This document shows, one piece after another, positions 1 through 14,500 of a stretch of DNA of 64,000 nucleotides. The stretch comes from Cyclaneusma minus (taxonomy: Eukaryota > Ascomycota > Leotiomycetes > Marthamycetales > Marthamycetaceae): NCBI GenBank assembly GCA_037179335.1, contig JAKZHN010000007.1, positions 806,001 to 870,000 of the forward strand. The letters are read 5' to 3'. Below the pieces are notes generated by a model. It saw only the letters and a list, made by a program, of their open reading frames with translations, made no database searches and had not been told where the DNA came from. Both the position numbers and the translations under genes were made by a program. Position 1 is the first letter of the stretch, and every line of letters begins with the position of its first letter.

Positions 1-1167
1 TCCAATATTTTAATTTAAAATATCATTAAAAAATTAATATAACTAATTATATTAAATTATATAATAATTTGCTTATAAAAGCCCGCTATATATTTATTTT
101 ATTAATATTAAAATCGTTTTGGCTAAATTTTATAAATAAAATCTATAATTGCTTTTTATTTTAAAATAATGCAAATCTTTATAGCTTTTTTCCAATTATA
201 GCAAATAAATTATATTAAAATTATATATAGGCCAAATTATATATAATACGCTTATTTAATGCAAATGATTATATAATAATATTATATGCCAAAATAACAA
301 ATTATATTATTAAATGATAAAAACTGGAATATTTATATTTTTCGCTATAGAGAAATATATATTATTATATTATTGCGGTTTATATATATTACGCAAAGTG
401 TTTTTTTAGAAAATAAGTCTTAATATATTTAATATATAATAGCTATAAAAGGCTTCATAATCAGCTATATTTTTTTATAATAATTTACAAGTTCATAATT
501 AGGTTTTCTTTTTTTTTAATATTAAAAAGCAATTTAAATATTAAAAAAAATATGCATAAAAGAAATACATTTTGCAAATAAGAAATTTATATTTATTATA
601 AATATAATATATTTGGCTATATATTACCAAATTATAATAATTAGCCAATATTTAAAAAAGCAAAAGCAAAATACAGCTAAAACTTAATATAAAAATAAAA
701 AAAGCAAATGCAAAAAAGGCATACAATAATTTATAAAATTTGAACAAAGCAAAAAAAAATTAAAAGCAGCTAAGAAAAAAGGCTTTATAGAAAAAATATA
801 TTTAAAAACGAAAAACCTAATAATAGTATAAATAATGCCAATGCTAAAAATAATTTTATTATTATTATATAAAGCATTATTTTAACCTGGATAAAAATAA
901 AAATAAAACTAATAAAAACACAACGCCATATTTAATTAATCTTAGCAGGCTAATCAAATTAGTAACGAATTTTTGCAAAATAAATTTTAAAAAAAAACCA
1001 AAATACTTCCGGACAAAATTTAATATTTATAATAAAACACCAGCAAATTGGCGGCCGTTAAAAAATTAAAAAAGTAATGAAAAAAAAGAACAAAAATAGC
1101 AAAAGCCCAATTGGCTGGCAGCAAAAAGGCGGCTTAAATGCAAACAACTATAATAGATTTGAATTTT

Positions 1168-1632
1168 AATAAAACTATGCATAAAAATAATAAAAACCTT
1201 TAAATTAAACTTGGAAATAAGCTAAAAATATTAAATAAAAAATTAAACGTTATTGTTTTAAGCGACTAGCAAGAAACTAAATAAATAAAAATATGGAAAA
1301 AAACAAAAATGATAATAAAAACAATAATAATAATAAAAACAATAATAAAATTAGAAATAAAACTGGAAATAAAAATGCTAAAGAAATTAAAAATAAATAA
1401 AAAAATAAATAAAACTATGCATAAAAATAATAAAAACCTTTAAATCAAACTTGGAAATAAGCTAAAAAATCTTAAATAAAAAATTAAACGTTATTCTTTT
1501 AAGCGACTAGCAAAAAACCAAATAAATAAAAATATGGAAAAAAACAAAAATAGTAATAAAAACAAAAATAAAACTAGAAATAAAACTGGAAATAAAAATG
1601 CTAAAGAAATTAAAAATAAAAAAAAAAATAAT
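1168..1632. repeat. Tandem duplication, two copies of about 235 bp
   Basis: Copy 1 (about 1168-1400) and copy 2 (about 1408-1632) share the string AAACTATGCATAAAAATAAT and follow each other nearly base for base, including GCGACTAGCAA and GGAAATAAAAATGCTAAAG. They differ by a few substitutions, a one-base insertion and a shortened (AATAAT)n tract in copy 2. Confidence 0.85.
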
Positions 1633-2452
1633 AGCGGCCGACCTTAATTTATTCAATTAACGCTTTTTTTCAAAACACCTACCCCAATTGCAAAATAATT
1701 AAGATTAAAAAAATAAATTGCCGGTTTTTTGCTTAACTAAAAGCCTATGCAATAACCCGTAAATTATTACCAAAGCCAAATATTATACCAAAATACCCAA
1801 ATTGCAAAAGAAAAAAAAAAGCAAATTTTTATAAAAACTATTTTACAAAACAAATACTATTGTAATTTTAGCAGATTCTTTACAAACGCTATAAATTAAA
1901 TAAAGCTCGGGCTATATAGCGTAAAAAGAAATTGCCAAATATCAATTGAAATAAATTTAAAACTCGCTTATTTAAGTTATTTAAATTTAAATTTAAATTT
2001 TTACTATATTTAAATGAATTTGATTATATTTGCAATTAATTTAAAAAAATAAAATTATTATTTTTTAAAAGAAAATAAAAACTTAATGAAACCATTAGAT
2101 TACTAAAAAAACCCGAAATATTATAAATTTAAAAAAGCCGGGCCATAGCTAAATAAATTATTAAAATTTATTTTATTAAAATTTAAAAGCTAATATTAAA
2201 AAATAAATTAGCTTTATAAAAAAGCATATTTTGATTTGTTTATTATATTATAATGCTTAAAATAGCTATAATACTAATAATAAACGATTTTTATATAACA
2301 TTAAAAAAGCGGAATAGCTTTTTAATTAAAAAATACCAAATGATATTATGCCCAAGAGCTTTGGTAATAAAAGGAAAAAAAAACAAAAAAAAGAGGGAAA
2401 AAAAAGAAAAGAAAAAGGAAAAGAAAAAGAGAATAAAGAAGAGAATAAGAAT

Positions 2453-2510
2453 AAAATACCTGGCAACGGAATTATAAAAAAAATGAAATACCTAGCAACG
2501 GGATTATAAA
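2453..2510. repeat. Short direct repeat (24 bp x 2)
   Basis: AAATACCTGGCAACGGAATT at about 2454 recurs as AAATACCTAGCAACGGGATT at about 2487. The two differences are G/A transitions, as expected of mutated duplicates. Confidence 0.7.
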
Positions 2511-3033
2511 TGCCCCAATTAGTATTAACTTTTCATATTACGGACATTTATAAAAAAAGCAGCGCATAAATAAAAAAATTATAAATACGCCAATTTATAT
2601 TAATAGCCTGTATTTCCGCGGGCGCTTAACTAAGGAATAATAAAAATTAAATAGGCTTTATAAAATCAAATAAATTAAAAAGCAATAGAAATTAAATTGC
2701 TTTGCTAAATAATTGCTATTTATTTATATGTTTTATAACTAGTAAAAGATATTTAATTTTATATTAATATATAATTCAATTACTATTTTAAATTTATATA
2801 TCTATATTTTTATTCTAAGTTTAAAAAATCCAAATTTATATTTTTGCCTATTTTTATTTTAAATTTAAAAAATTCAAATTTGTATTTTTAAATTTATTTC
2901 ATTTTTCAAATTTAAATTGCTTAAATCTGGGTTTTTCGAAATTGTAAAACAAAAACAAAAACATAAATCTGGGTTTTATTGTATTTAAAAAAACAATTAG
3001 AGGCAAATTTAATTATAGACTCCGCCGGAATAA

Positions 3034-3123
3034 ATTTTATAAAAATTGATTTGGTAAAAATAGACTTTATAAAAAAACGATTTTCCATAAAATCCATTTT
3101 TACCAAATCAATTTTTATAAAAT
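3034..3123. repeat. Inverted repeat with about 30-bp arms
   Basis: ATTTTATAAAAATTGATTTG at 3034 onward is matched in reverse complement by the sequence ending at 3123 (CAAATCAATTTTTATAAAAT). The arms run on through GGTAAAAAT/ATTTTTACC and enclose a short spacer. Short open frames exist on both strands only because of this palindromic layout. Confidence 0.8.
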
Positions 3124-3519
3124 CCATTTTAGCAAAGCCTATAATTAAATTTGCCGCTAATACTCCTATTATTTTTTCGAAATTAACCCTGGTCCCGCCC
3201 AGAATTAAATATTTGATTTTAAGTTAAAATTTTCGCAACGCCTATTACTATTACGCTAAAATATTTTTCTTGGCTTTATAGCTATTTGAATTAATAAAAG
3301 AAAATTGAATTACTAATAATACAAATTCAAAGGCATTATAAAATAACTAAGGCTTTTTACTCTATATAAATCCAATAGCTATATAAATAATAATTGCTGG
3401 ATTTCTTAAATTTGAATTTCTTAAATTTAAAATATTTAAATTTGAATCTTATTTATTTATTAAAATATCCACCTATAAAGCAATAAATTCAATTGCCTTT
3501 AATTAATTTATTGTAGAAT

Positions 3520-4215
3520 TAATTGAAAAACTCATTTTTAAAAATTAGAATTCAATTATTTTTAAAAATAATAGAAATATAATTAATTTAAATTATGGTT
3601 TTGAAATCCAATAAAATTAAATTTGCCCTAGCCCAGCGCTATTTAACCACTATAAAAATAGCAATTCGAAATGCAATAAAATTAATTATTTAAGCAATTA
3701 TAATAACTAAATTAATTAAAAAAAAATTAATTTCAAAAATCAGAATTTAATTATTTTTAAAAACAGTAAAATACTTTTTTCTTATATTTAAATCTCTCAA
3801 ATCTAAATTTCTCAAATTTGTGTTTTTTAAATTTGCATTTTAGCCATTAAAATAGCAATTTATAATGCAATAAAATTGATTATTTAAGCAATTATAATAG
3901 CTAAATTAATTTAAAAAATCAATTTACAAAAGTTAAAATTCAATTATTTTTAAAAATAATAAAATCCCAATAAAATCAAATTTAACGCCGGGGAGCGCTA
4001 AGCTAAACTGGCTTTCAAACTGGCTTATAGGCTATATAAACTTGATTTTATTAAAATTTTATTATTTTAAAAAAATATTTTTAATTGATTTTATTATAAT
4101 AATTATTATAATAATTAATTTTATTGCTTTATGTATAGCTAAAGCATATAATAATAAATAGCGCTAGAAAATAAAAGCGCTTTATAGCGCTTTTAGCGCT
4201 TTTAATTATTTTTTA
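3520..4215. repeat. Dispersed repeat, copy 1 (see 38.94-39.52 kb)
   Basis: Segments such as AATAAAATTAAATTTGCC, CTGGCTTATAGGCTA, GCTAAAGCATATAATA and the final AAAAGCGCTTT...AGCGC...TTTAATTAT recur in the same order at about 39.11-39.38 kb. The AATTATTTAAGCAATTATAATA segment occurs twice within this copy (about 3680 and 3880), so the unit is itself repetitive. The element type is not recognised. Confidence 0.7.
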
Positions 4216-4219
4216 GTAT

Positions 4220-5436
4220 TTGCCGTAGTTTCTTTCTCAGCAGAGTATGTACCTTTTTATCTGCTTTAATGGACATAACTCGACCGCGGAGATTCGCACT
4301 TCACAGAGACTGACTAGCAGTTAGAGTTTGTGCTTCCAGGTGTCTGGCTATGCTAATTTCCCTTCACTACCTACTGGGGTACTTGCAGCTTTTCGTCTCA
4401 GTACGGGTCTCTCACAATATTGGTCTCCTTTGACCTGGAGAAGAATTTCAGTAAGTTTCACTGGTCAAAGGTCCAGACGAAGAGCAAGTTTACAGATTCT
4501 ACGCTTGTCTCGAAGTTATGATTAGATGTAACCTTGGTTTCTGGGCCTCGGTGCTGAGAAGATGCGGTTACTCTATGATCGTGGGCTGCTTTTTCTAGGT
4601 CTGTGTTCTGAAATCCCGAGTGTTCTAGGCGACGAGATCGGCTACTAGGATGGAGGGTGCTAGACATAGCATGGTGATGATGTATGCTGAATTCTTTCGA
4701 GGTTATCGAACGTAATTCCGCCGGCGAAGGCTGGCTTCGGCAAGTTCTTGGGCTTGTAGACGTGGGAATGTGGGGTTGAGACTTCAATGGGGCAAGGGGA
4801 TGGAGTTCACGCCGGATTTGCTGAGCGTATTCGACGCCTTGTGTGCGGGCAGGATTGGGATGATATTCTTTGGGCTACGGGCAGCGGGAAAACGGGGCCT
4901 TGGAGTTCAGAACTCGAAGACCATGAATTAGCGAGGACACGGATCTGGTCACGATATGCGGAGGTTTGAGATGAATTGTCATGGGGAAGCATGTGTTGGC
5001 ATGTCATTGATTGCTTTCCGAAGAGAGTCCCGTTGGACTGATATGCTGCTTTCGAGGAATGAAATCTCAGAACTGTGCAGGAAGACCCGAACAATATGAT
5101 CCCAGGTTGGAGAGTATTTGACCATGGTGTGTGATTACACCATCGCCCTAGCCTGGCGCCCCTGCTTGTGCCATCGGATATGCTTGAAGACTTGATGCCT
5201 TATCCTACTACAGCTCGGCGACCAAATAAGGCGAAATATCGCCGCTGGCAAGAGGATGAATGCGCTCGGGATGGTCGTAGCATTTGTCGCGTCCGAGAGA
5301 AAGCATGATGTCAAAAGCCAAGTCTCTCGAGGTCAAGTCCCTGCACCATTTTATCTCTCTATCTTTATAATTCCTCGAACGTTGCGTGAACAGCTTTATA
5401 CCGATCTTCCTTAACACTGATCCTTGAGAGGTGTTG
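4220..5436. other. Coding-like composition island without a recognised gene
   Basis: Base composition returns to normal here, but only short overlapping frames exist (for example 4787-4969 plus and 5208-5450 minus). I see no domain, no consistent exon structure and no similarity to the BTB genes elsewhere in the window. It may be ruined gene or intergenic DNA. Confidence 0.5.
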
Positions 5437-5592
5437 TTGCAGGGTATCACAAAGGCAGGGGAGCAATTAAAAAGCAGGCAAACACGTAGAATAATAGCGC
5501 ATAAGAAGAAGAGTTGGCTTAAGGCCAGCGATCCGAAAATATGGAGCCCTTTGCCAAAACGCGCTAGAAATCGATGACTAATTATGCCATTT
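5437..5592 (+). repeat. Island-border repeat, copy 1
   Basis: The sequence from GCAGGGTATCACAAAGGCAG to ATGACTAATTATGCCAT matches 17728-17880 in the same orientation. Differences are almost all C/T or G/A, and each copy is the mutated one at different sites (TATCAC here against TATTAT there; AAATCGATG here against AGGTCGATG there). One 3-base gap separates the copies. Both copies sit at the junction of a coding island and an AT-rich block. Confidence 0.85.
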
Positions 5593-8500
5593 TAATAATT
5601 ACCCCCCTTTTTCTTTTTTTGAATAATAGGCTTCTTTTATTATCCTTTTGGTTTTTTTTAAAAACCCCGTTTATAAGCTATATCCGGTCCACCCTTTTTT
5701 ATAACCCTGCTCCCGAGTATCCCGACCGAAAGGAAAAAAAACCAAAGAAACAAATAAAACATTCTGCTATTTTTTTCTAAAACGCAAAAACCTTGTCCAT
5801 AAGCCCTATATAAAAAAGATCCATATCACTTTTTCTTTTCCCCTTTTTTTCCTTCCAAATTTTATAGCTCTTAGCTTTTTTAATTTTCTCGTTGCAAATG
5901 TAATTGCTATACCAGCGTTTTTAAAAGTTTTTAATATTATTATAAAAGTTAAAAATAGCTTTTTATTATTAAATTTCTTTTTCGCTATTATGAAAACTTT
6001 TTTAAAATTTATAATAATCAACTTAGTTTTTATAATATTTAAAAAATTAATAATTGCTTTCGCAAGCAATTTTTTTTTAGCATTTTCCTTATAAGCTTTA
6101 AATTCTTTTCAAATCCAGCATTTATTTTTAAAGTATTCTTATTCTTTTTTATTATTTGCTTGCGTTTGTTTTTTAATTAATATTTTGGTTCTTTTATAAT
6201 AGCTTTTTTTAAAGGCTTTTATTTTAAGCTTTATTAAATCAATTATATTTGGGATAAGGTGTTCAGAATTTAAAATTTGTCCATTATAAATAAAAACTTA
6301 AATTATCCCTTTTTATTTTTCGCTTTAATCAAAATAAATTATACTTTTTTTTTATTTCCATTTAAATTAAAAATGCTGAGATTTATAAAATATAACAATT
6401 ATTTTTCCAATGGCTAAAAAAAATGCAAATTTATAACTCCGGTATTATTAATTCTTTATTATCCTTATTAATTTCCTTTATAATATCCTGATATTCCTTA
6501 AACGGTTTTTTATATTAATTAAAAATATAATTGTTACGGAGAACCCTGAACACGGATTTAGCTAGTCCTTTATATTAGTTAGCCGGGCAGGGATTTATAT
6601 AAAACGGATTTTGCACTGGCCTTAAATAATTAAATAGTTTAGAATTATTTAAATAGCTATTTATAACAATTGCTTACAATTGGTAGCAACACGCTTTTAA
6701 TTAATATAGGTTTATATTATAAACCGAATGCATTAGTTTTTAAACAATTAGCCGCTTGCGGTATTAAATATAAAATTATTGTTAAAATTGCAATAAGCTA
6801 TTGCTTAAGCAATAAAATTTTCAATATTATTATTATTAAATTAAAAGCTTTTTTACTATTCAAGCGTTTTTCTGCTCTATCGTATTAATTTTGATTTTTA
6901 AAAATCGAATATTAGATTTTTTATCGAATTACTAATTTTTTGGCGCTAGGATTAATTACTATTAATTCCAATATTATTATTATAATAAGCGATTTTTAAA
7001 AAGATTTTAATATATAATTTTTTATTTTTGGATTTTTTGCTTTCAATTAAAGGCATTTAAATAATTAGTATATTATTGGCAGATCTTTTAGCAGATTTCC
7101 CGATATTATTTGCAAATTTATTAAATTGAAATTGCTATTTTCGAGCTTTTTGCCCTTGATATTAATTATTATCAATTGGAGAATCCAAGTCTTTATTATT
7201 TTTGACTTATTAGAATTTCTATTGGTTTTGCTAGATTTTCTGGCAGATTTTCCAAATATGGTATTTCTTTTGGATTTTTGGATTTTTGTAATTTTGAAAA
7301 ATTGTTTTTAATAGTAGTTTTTTTGGAATATTTTAATAGTTTTCAAAAAACCATTTTTAAAAAGAAATATAATAAATTAATTATTTTTAATTTTGGAAAA
7401 CGCAATAGTATTTTTAATTCTTTTTAATATATTATTGCTAGGGACAATTATTATTATATTTATTACCAATTATTGCTGATTTTGCTATTGCTAAGAAAAT
7501 GTTTGATCGCTTTATTTCTTAATTATTGCTTTAAACTATTGCTATTGAAAAAAGCCATTATTGTTCCTTTTTTTAATTGTTACTGGATAATTATCTAGTA
7601 AGCCTTTATTTAATTAAAAAGATTTTAATTAAAGATTTTGTTTTTCGAATTTTTTTTAAATTTTTATTTATGGAATTCTTCTTTCAGTTTTTTGTTTAAT
7701 ATTTTATGTGTTTTTTAAATAGCAAGTATTTATAGTTATTAAATATATATTTTATTTGGATTTTACAAATTTTTATTCAGTGATATTTGCAATGAGTTTT
7801 TATTCAAAAACAATATTTTAATTGGTGAAGCCTATAATAATTTAATAACGGTATTATTTGCGGATTTTATTAATAGGGCAATTAAAATTTAAAATTTTAT
7901 TGATATTGTTTATAAAATTGCTAAATTAGTAATATTGTTTTAATTTTATACTATTTTTAATATTATATTATTTTTAATTATTAAAGTAAAAACATAAATG
8001 GATTTTGCAAAATTGTTAAAATTTAAATTATTGGCCAAACTTAATTTTAGCTTTTTTAGCGCTGGACTTAAAACATTATGGTTTTCGGACAATTGAATAT
8101 ATTGAAAGTCTATTTTTAAAAAGGCATTTTTAAAATTTATTTAAATTGTATTAGCTGAATAATTCTATTTATTGCCCGAATTTGCCAAAGGATTTTTTAA
8201 CGGTATTTTTTTTATTTTTGCTATAAAGGCTTTTATACTAATTATATATTTCCTATTTGCGGTTTTATTTAGTTTCATAATAGGCTTTTTTTAATTTTAT
8301 TTAATAGATTTAATAAAATTATTATCAGCGTATTAAATAATTTAATTAGAGTTTTAGCAAATTTGCTAGCTGTAGATAAAGAATTTGCTTAAAATTTGAA
8401 AAATTAGTTTTTTAAAAATTTGAAAAGCAAGAAAATACATATATATATATATTGTTTTTTGAAATATTCGCAATTAGTTACTAGAATAATTTAATTATTA

Positions 8501-11500
8501 TTAATGCTATTCCAGCTAAGAAAAACATATTTGATTTTATTAAAAAACAAAATGAAAATTAAGGATTTTTTTTAAAATATAAAGGCTTTTTAATATTTAT
8601 TTAATATCAATTCGCTTTTTAATTTTTTAAAAACATTGTGTTTTTTATTATAAACCAAATTTTAATAAGCGTTGTAGCTGAAATATATAAATATATAAAA
8701 GATATAAAGTAATTTAAAAATATTCCCAATAATGGCAATAATAATAGCGAAAATACTAGTAATAGCAATAATAGCAAATGCTATTTTCGCAATAAAACAA
8801 TCGAATTTTTCAATTTTATAGTCAATTTAAAAAAAAATTGGAATTATTAATTTTAATTATAATATAATTTATACAAAGATATTTGGCTTTATTTAATACG
8901 TTAAAGTATTGCAAAATTTAAATACAGATTTAAATATTTTTCAATGCTTGCCTATATGCTTTTAAATTAAGGCTTAAATATATTATAGTCTAAAGCTAAT
9001 TAATTTGAAAAAAGCAAATATTAATAATAGCTTAATATTATTTATAAAAATAATAATTAAAATATTTAAATTCCCAATAAAAATCGCTTTAAATAATTTT
9101 TAAAATACAAACTTTATTTTAGCCAACGTTTAAGCTAGCAAAACGCTTTATATATATATATAATTATAAATTTACTATATTAAATTAGCCAATTTTAATT
9201 TTATTTATTATTGCTTTTTATTTATTTATTAAAAATTAAAAATTAAAAATTAAAAATTATTTATATATACCACAACGAATTGCGTTTTTGAAAGCTATAC
9301 CCCCAGCAACCCCGTTAATCGTTTTTCCGGCCTTTATTTATTTGTTTTTAGCGCCGGGCTAGCCATTTACTAGCGTGGTACCGGCGCTAGGGCGGATGGC
9401 AAAAAAATGGATTTAAAATGCTTAATCCCAATATTGTTAATACGAATTCATATAAATCCCCCAAGGCTGCAATTAAGGCAATATTTATTAAAATATTAAA
9501 AACGCTTTTCCAAATAATTTTTAATGGTTTTCCAGCCTTTTTTTAATTATTGCGCCGCCTTTAACCTTTTTTGTTATTTTTAATTATGAGGCATATTGCA
9601 AAATTTTAATGCAAAATTTTTAATTTAATTAAGATATAATATTGACAATTAGCATTTTTACCAGCAATAACCACCATTATAATATATACGCCAGCCAGCC
9701 CAAACCAGCTATAAGCCAAATAATATCCGGTTTTTTTCTAATATATGCCATTTCCCTTTTCTTTTTATATACCCTTTTGCCGCTGCTAATAAATACCAGC
9801 GGTATACCAATCCTTTATTAAAAAACCGGCTTATGCTAGTTAAGAGCTAATATATGCTAAATTAATTTTTTTATAAGCCTTTTATTTTCCAAATACCTTT
9901 TTTTAACCAGCTTTGCTACATAGCTAATATATTATTAAACGCCTGGAATTTAAACCGCCAAATTAAATAATATACGCCAAATTAAAAAACACTTTTACAA
10001 ACTTTTTTTTAAATACCCCCCTTTAGCCGACTTTTGCCTTATAGCTAATATATAATTATTAAAAATACGAATTTTTTACGCCAATTAATAATTAATATAT
10101 GCCAATTAAAAAAACGATTTTATGAATATTATTTTCTTTAAACATTTTTTTAACCAATTTTTATTATTTAGCCGGCACCCCGCATATATATATACCACCC
10201 TTATTTATAGCAGCCCTATATTTAAAAAATAATTATAATTAGGCTCTAGCCCTAGTCCGGCGGACCTCTATTTGCGGCATTAGGAATAATAACCCTAATG
10301 CCTTTGTTTTATTAAAAGCCATTACTTTTTTTATAGGCTGGGCCTGTCTAAAAGCACCAAATACAAAAACAAAAAAAGAAAACCCCCCAATTTACCCCAA
10401 TATATTAAATGCCTGGCGTATTTACAAATAATTACCGGTTTTTAAAAAAATACAGCCTTTTTTTAAAAACAATTATAACTATTTTTTAGATAGGCCAATA
10501 TAAAAAAGGCCCAATTGCAAAAAATAGTAATAAATTTAATTTAGCCTAAGCCTAGCGGTATTTTTATTTAGTATATTTTATTTAAATAAGGGCTTTGGAA
10601 TTTATACCAATAATTTTCAAAAAAGAAAAAAAAATAGCAAGCCATTAATTAAGGCCTAGCGGTATTTTTTTGGCACTTTATTTAAATAAGGCCCTTAATT
10701 GCTAATGCTTTTAAAGAAATCGGGAATTTAAAAAAAATAAGCTAAAAACCAAATTAAAGCTATAAATAAAAAAGTGCAAAAAAATAAAAAACAAAAAAAA
10801 GCTGGGCTTTATTTAAAAGCCAAAAAAGAAATTAAATAAATAAAAGAGCTGGGTTAGAAAAATACTATAAATATAAAAGCCAGAATTATTTTGGCGGACC
10901 TTTAAATCGATAATTATCATATTGGTAATAGCAAGCTTTAAAAGCATGGCACCACCGGAGCTTTATAGGCCCGCGATTTATTTATAGCCAAAAGCTCTCA
11001 TTGCTATTAACAAAAAAAGGTTAGAATAGTTTTTGCCCAAAAGAAATTATAAATCCTGACTTTCCTTTGGAAAAGGCCTGGCCTTTCTCCAAGGTTTTTA
11101 GCCCTGCTAAACGACTTATTACCTTAGTTATTATTGCATAGCTTTAGTAGCTAAATAACAATTAAGATTAATAAATATATAAATAGAATTAATATTTATT
11201 AAATTTAAAAATTATATATTTAAAATGAATAATAAATTTTTGCTTGATTTTAAAAAATCTAGAAATTGGTAAATTATATATACTTAATAATATTCTATAA
11301 CATTTATAAATTTAAATGCCCAATAATATTTGCTAATAACTTTCTTGCAAATAATTGCTGCTATAAAATATATATAATAATTATATAAATTTAGCAATGC
11401 GCTTGAGATTTCTATTTTATAAAAATATATTGCAAATTTCCTATTCCATTTGCGGAATATTAAAAATAACTTTTATAATAAGTTTGTAATTTTAATTATA

Positions 11501-14500
11501 ATAAAATTCGCTGCTTATTTTTATATTAATTCTTTAAAAAACAATAATAGGATTTTAATTTGTTTTATAAATTTAATTATCTTATAAATTATTGTATTAA
11601 AATACTATGAATTATTTAATTATTTTTTCCAATATTGTTTCTAATTCTCAATTTTCTTTAAAATATTTATTGCTATTATAATTAAAATAGGGTCCCTATT
11701 TATAATGTTTTATTTATTTTTATTTTGTATTTCCAATATAGGTCTTGAAATATCTTTATCTAATTTTATATTTAATATTATATTTGCTATTTTGATTTAA
11801 AATATTAGTAATAAAAACAATTTTAAATTTATTAAAAAAATATATAATAAATGTCCTTTAATATATAATAATTTATTCGCTATTGCTAGTTTTTAATTCA
11901 AAATATAATTAATAATAAAATTGTATTTTAATCATTATATTTATTATTTTGCCAATTATTTATAAATATTATAAATAAAATATTCCCTTTTATTAATTAA
12001 TATATTTTCTTTAGATATATTAAAATCGTTAAAGTTTGTTTTTAAAAAATTCATAATAATTTTTCTAGATAAAATTAAGTTGAAAGCTTAAACATATTCC
12101 TATATCATAATATACTAATTTTTTGAAAATATTATAATTCCGTTTAAAAAAGATTTAATTTAAAATAATACTTTTCCTATTTTAATTTTGGATATATTTA
12201 TAAATAAATAATATTGCTTCCCGGGAATTCCACCTATTATAATATTTTATATTATTACTATTTAAATTATTTTAAAGGCTATTTAATGTTTTTTAAACAT
12301 ATTATAATTTAATATTTTTTTATTCTTTTATATAAATTCGCTATAAGCTTAATAATTACTAAAAGATATAAAAACATATATAAATTAAAATAGCCTAGAA
12401 TAATTACTACAATATATTCTAATATAGAAATAGAGCAAAATATATTATTTGACTTTATAAATACTAAATATTAAGAAATAGCCGCAATTTTATTTATAAA
12501 AAATCGAAATCCTTTTTTATTTGTCCTTTTAAATCCTAGGATTTGTAACTTATTTATAAAAAAATTGTATTTTATAGATCCTGATAAAAATCTTGCTTAT
12601 TTTAATTTAGAAAAATAATAATTATATAAAAGAAATAGCAAGTTCTTAAATATTTTATTTTCGCTATAATTATTATTTATAAAATATTTAAATATATTAA
12701 TTAAATTAGGAACATTTATTAATAGCGGCTTTAAATGGAATTTTGAAATATATTTATTTGCAATATTATAAAAACGGCAATATATACCTATTCCATTTAT
12801 AAATTCTTATTTTAATATATTATATTGCATTTATTTAAAGTATAAAAAAAAGCCAATTTTATATTAATATTTGAATAATAAAAATACGCTTTAATATATA
12901 TTAAAGGCGTCGGTTTAAAAAAGATATTTAAATTAGTTTTGGCTTATTTTTTAAAAACTCGATTTAATTCGCCGGATTAAATAATTTAATTTAATTATTG
13001 CCTAATTTAAAACAATATAATTTTATATTATTATTAATTTTCCCTTTAATTTTGGGATAAATTTTATTTTTGTTAATTGAAAACTTTTATATTTTTTAAC
13101 TATTCCAGCTTTTAATAAAGCTGGCAAATTTGCTTTTAATCAAGCTATTTTTTCTGGATTTATTTTGTAGTTTTTGCAAATTTCGGCAATTAATTTGTAT
13201 ATATAGGGAATTTATATATTATTAAATACATTTAAAGCATGTTTTTAATATTTTTATAAAACAAAATCATTTATTTAAATAATAGCTATTAATCTATAAT
13301 TTTATAGCTAATATTTATTGCTAATGGCCCAATGATCCCGTTAATTATATTCATATATTTTAATTATTTTAATATTTGAAAAAAAGAGTTAATCTATTTA
13401 AAAAATTAATATATTATCGGAATACTATTGGTTATTTATTTATTAAAAATATTGCAAGTAAATATTTATATATTTTTTAATTGCTATATTAATATGTAAA
13501 AGATATAGAATATTTTTTTTAGCTTGGTTATATTATATTTTATTGGGATTTTATTTATTATAAACGGATTTTAATTTTGCATTATTTGCATTTATATTTT
13601 ATTAAGAGCTTTTTTATACTTTGCTAAAATATTCGGCCTGTTTATAATTTCGAAAAAAGCGTTTAATAGCGCTTTAACTTTATTATATATTATTTTTATA
13701 AATGGGGTTTTATTAAATTTTGGATTTAAATTTTCCAATATTATTAATTTTTATAAATATATTAATCTTATTTATAATATATTTAATTTGAATAATTTTT
13801 TTTCGCTTAATTAAAAAGCTATTAATATTGGTATTATTATATTAATAATTATAAATAATATTTTTTACTTATATTTTAATACTATTATTGCGTTTATTAT
13901 TTTTATGATAAAAATATATTAAGGTATTTAATTTTGATATAATAGCAATGCTTTAGCTTGCTATTTAAGTTTTTTAATTTAGAATTAAAAAGAAACAATT
14001 GCTAAAAAAAATCTTAAAAAAAACGCTATATATAAAGCTAATAAGCTTGTTAATATTGCTATAAAATAAATTATATATTGCAAATTTTAAATATTGGATT
14101 TTAAAAGCGGTAATATAATAATGGTATATTATGCTATTGGTTTTTAATTATTTGCAGCAATAAAGGCTAATTTTCTTATTATTGGATATTATTTTCCAAT
14201 TTTTTGCAAAACTTATATTTTAAAAAGTTTGTATTTATAAATAATAAAATTTTTAAAATTTTTTTATCTTTTTTTTGCAATTTATTTTTTCATTTCCGCT
14301 AAAATTTCCTGAAAGTATTCTTTTATTAATTTATAATTCCATAGTTTTTTTTCGGATAATAAATTGGCATTAATTAATTGGAGTTTTGCCTGGGCTTTTG
14401 AATTTATAATAATTTGTGATATTGATTTTGTTTTTATTAATTTGGTAATTTTTAGTTTTTTATATAAAAAGATTTAAATAAGCGATTTTTAATAATATAT

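Larger units (their letters stand above)
1..4220. repeat. AT-rich block of decayed repeat DNA
   Basis: The stretch is dominated by A and T, TA steps are very common, and all six frames are broken by stops. The few open frames are lysine/isoleucine/asparagine-rich low-complexity strings. It holds internal duplications (listed separately) but no recognisable protein. This is what RIP-mutated transposon DNA looks like in fungal AT isochores; that origin is inference, because no element can be named. Confidence 0.75.

Noticed and set aside
2253..2477. 74-codon Lys-rich frame
   Set aside because: It is produced by a GAAAAA-rich tract in AT-rich DNA; low complexity and no context.
4787..4969. Short plus-strand frame containing WATGSGKT, like a helicase Walker A motif
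   Set aside because: The frame is only 60 codons, there is no Walker B or other helicase motif nearby, and the eight-residue match is expected by chance.
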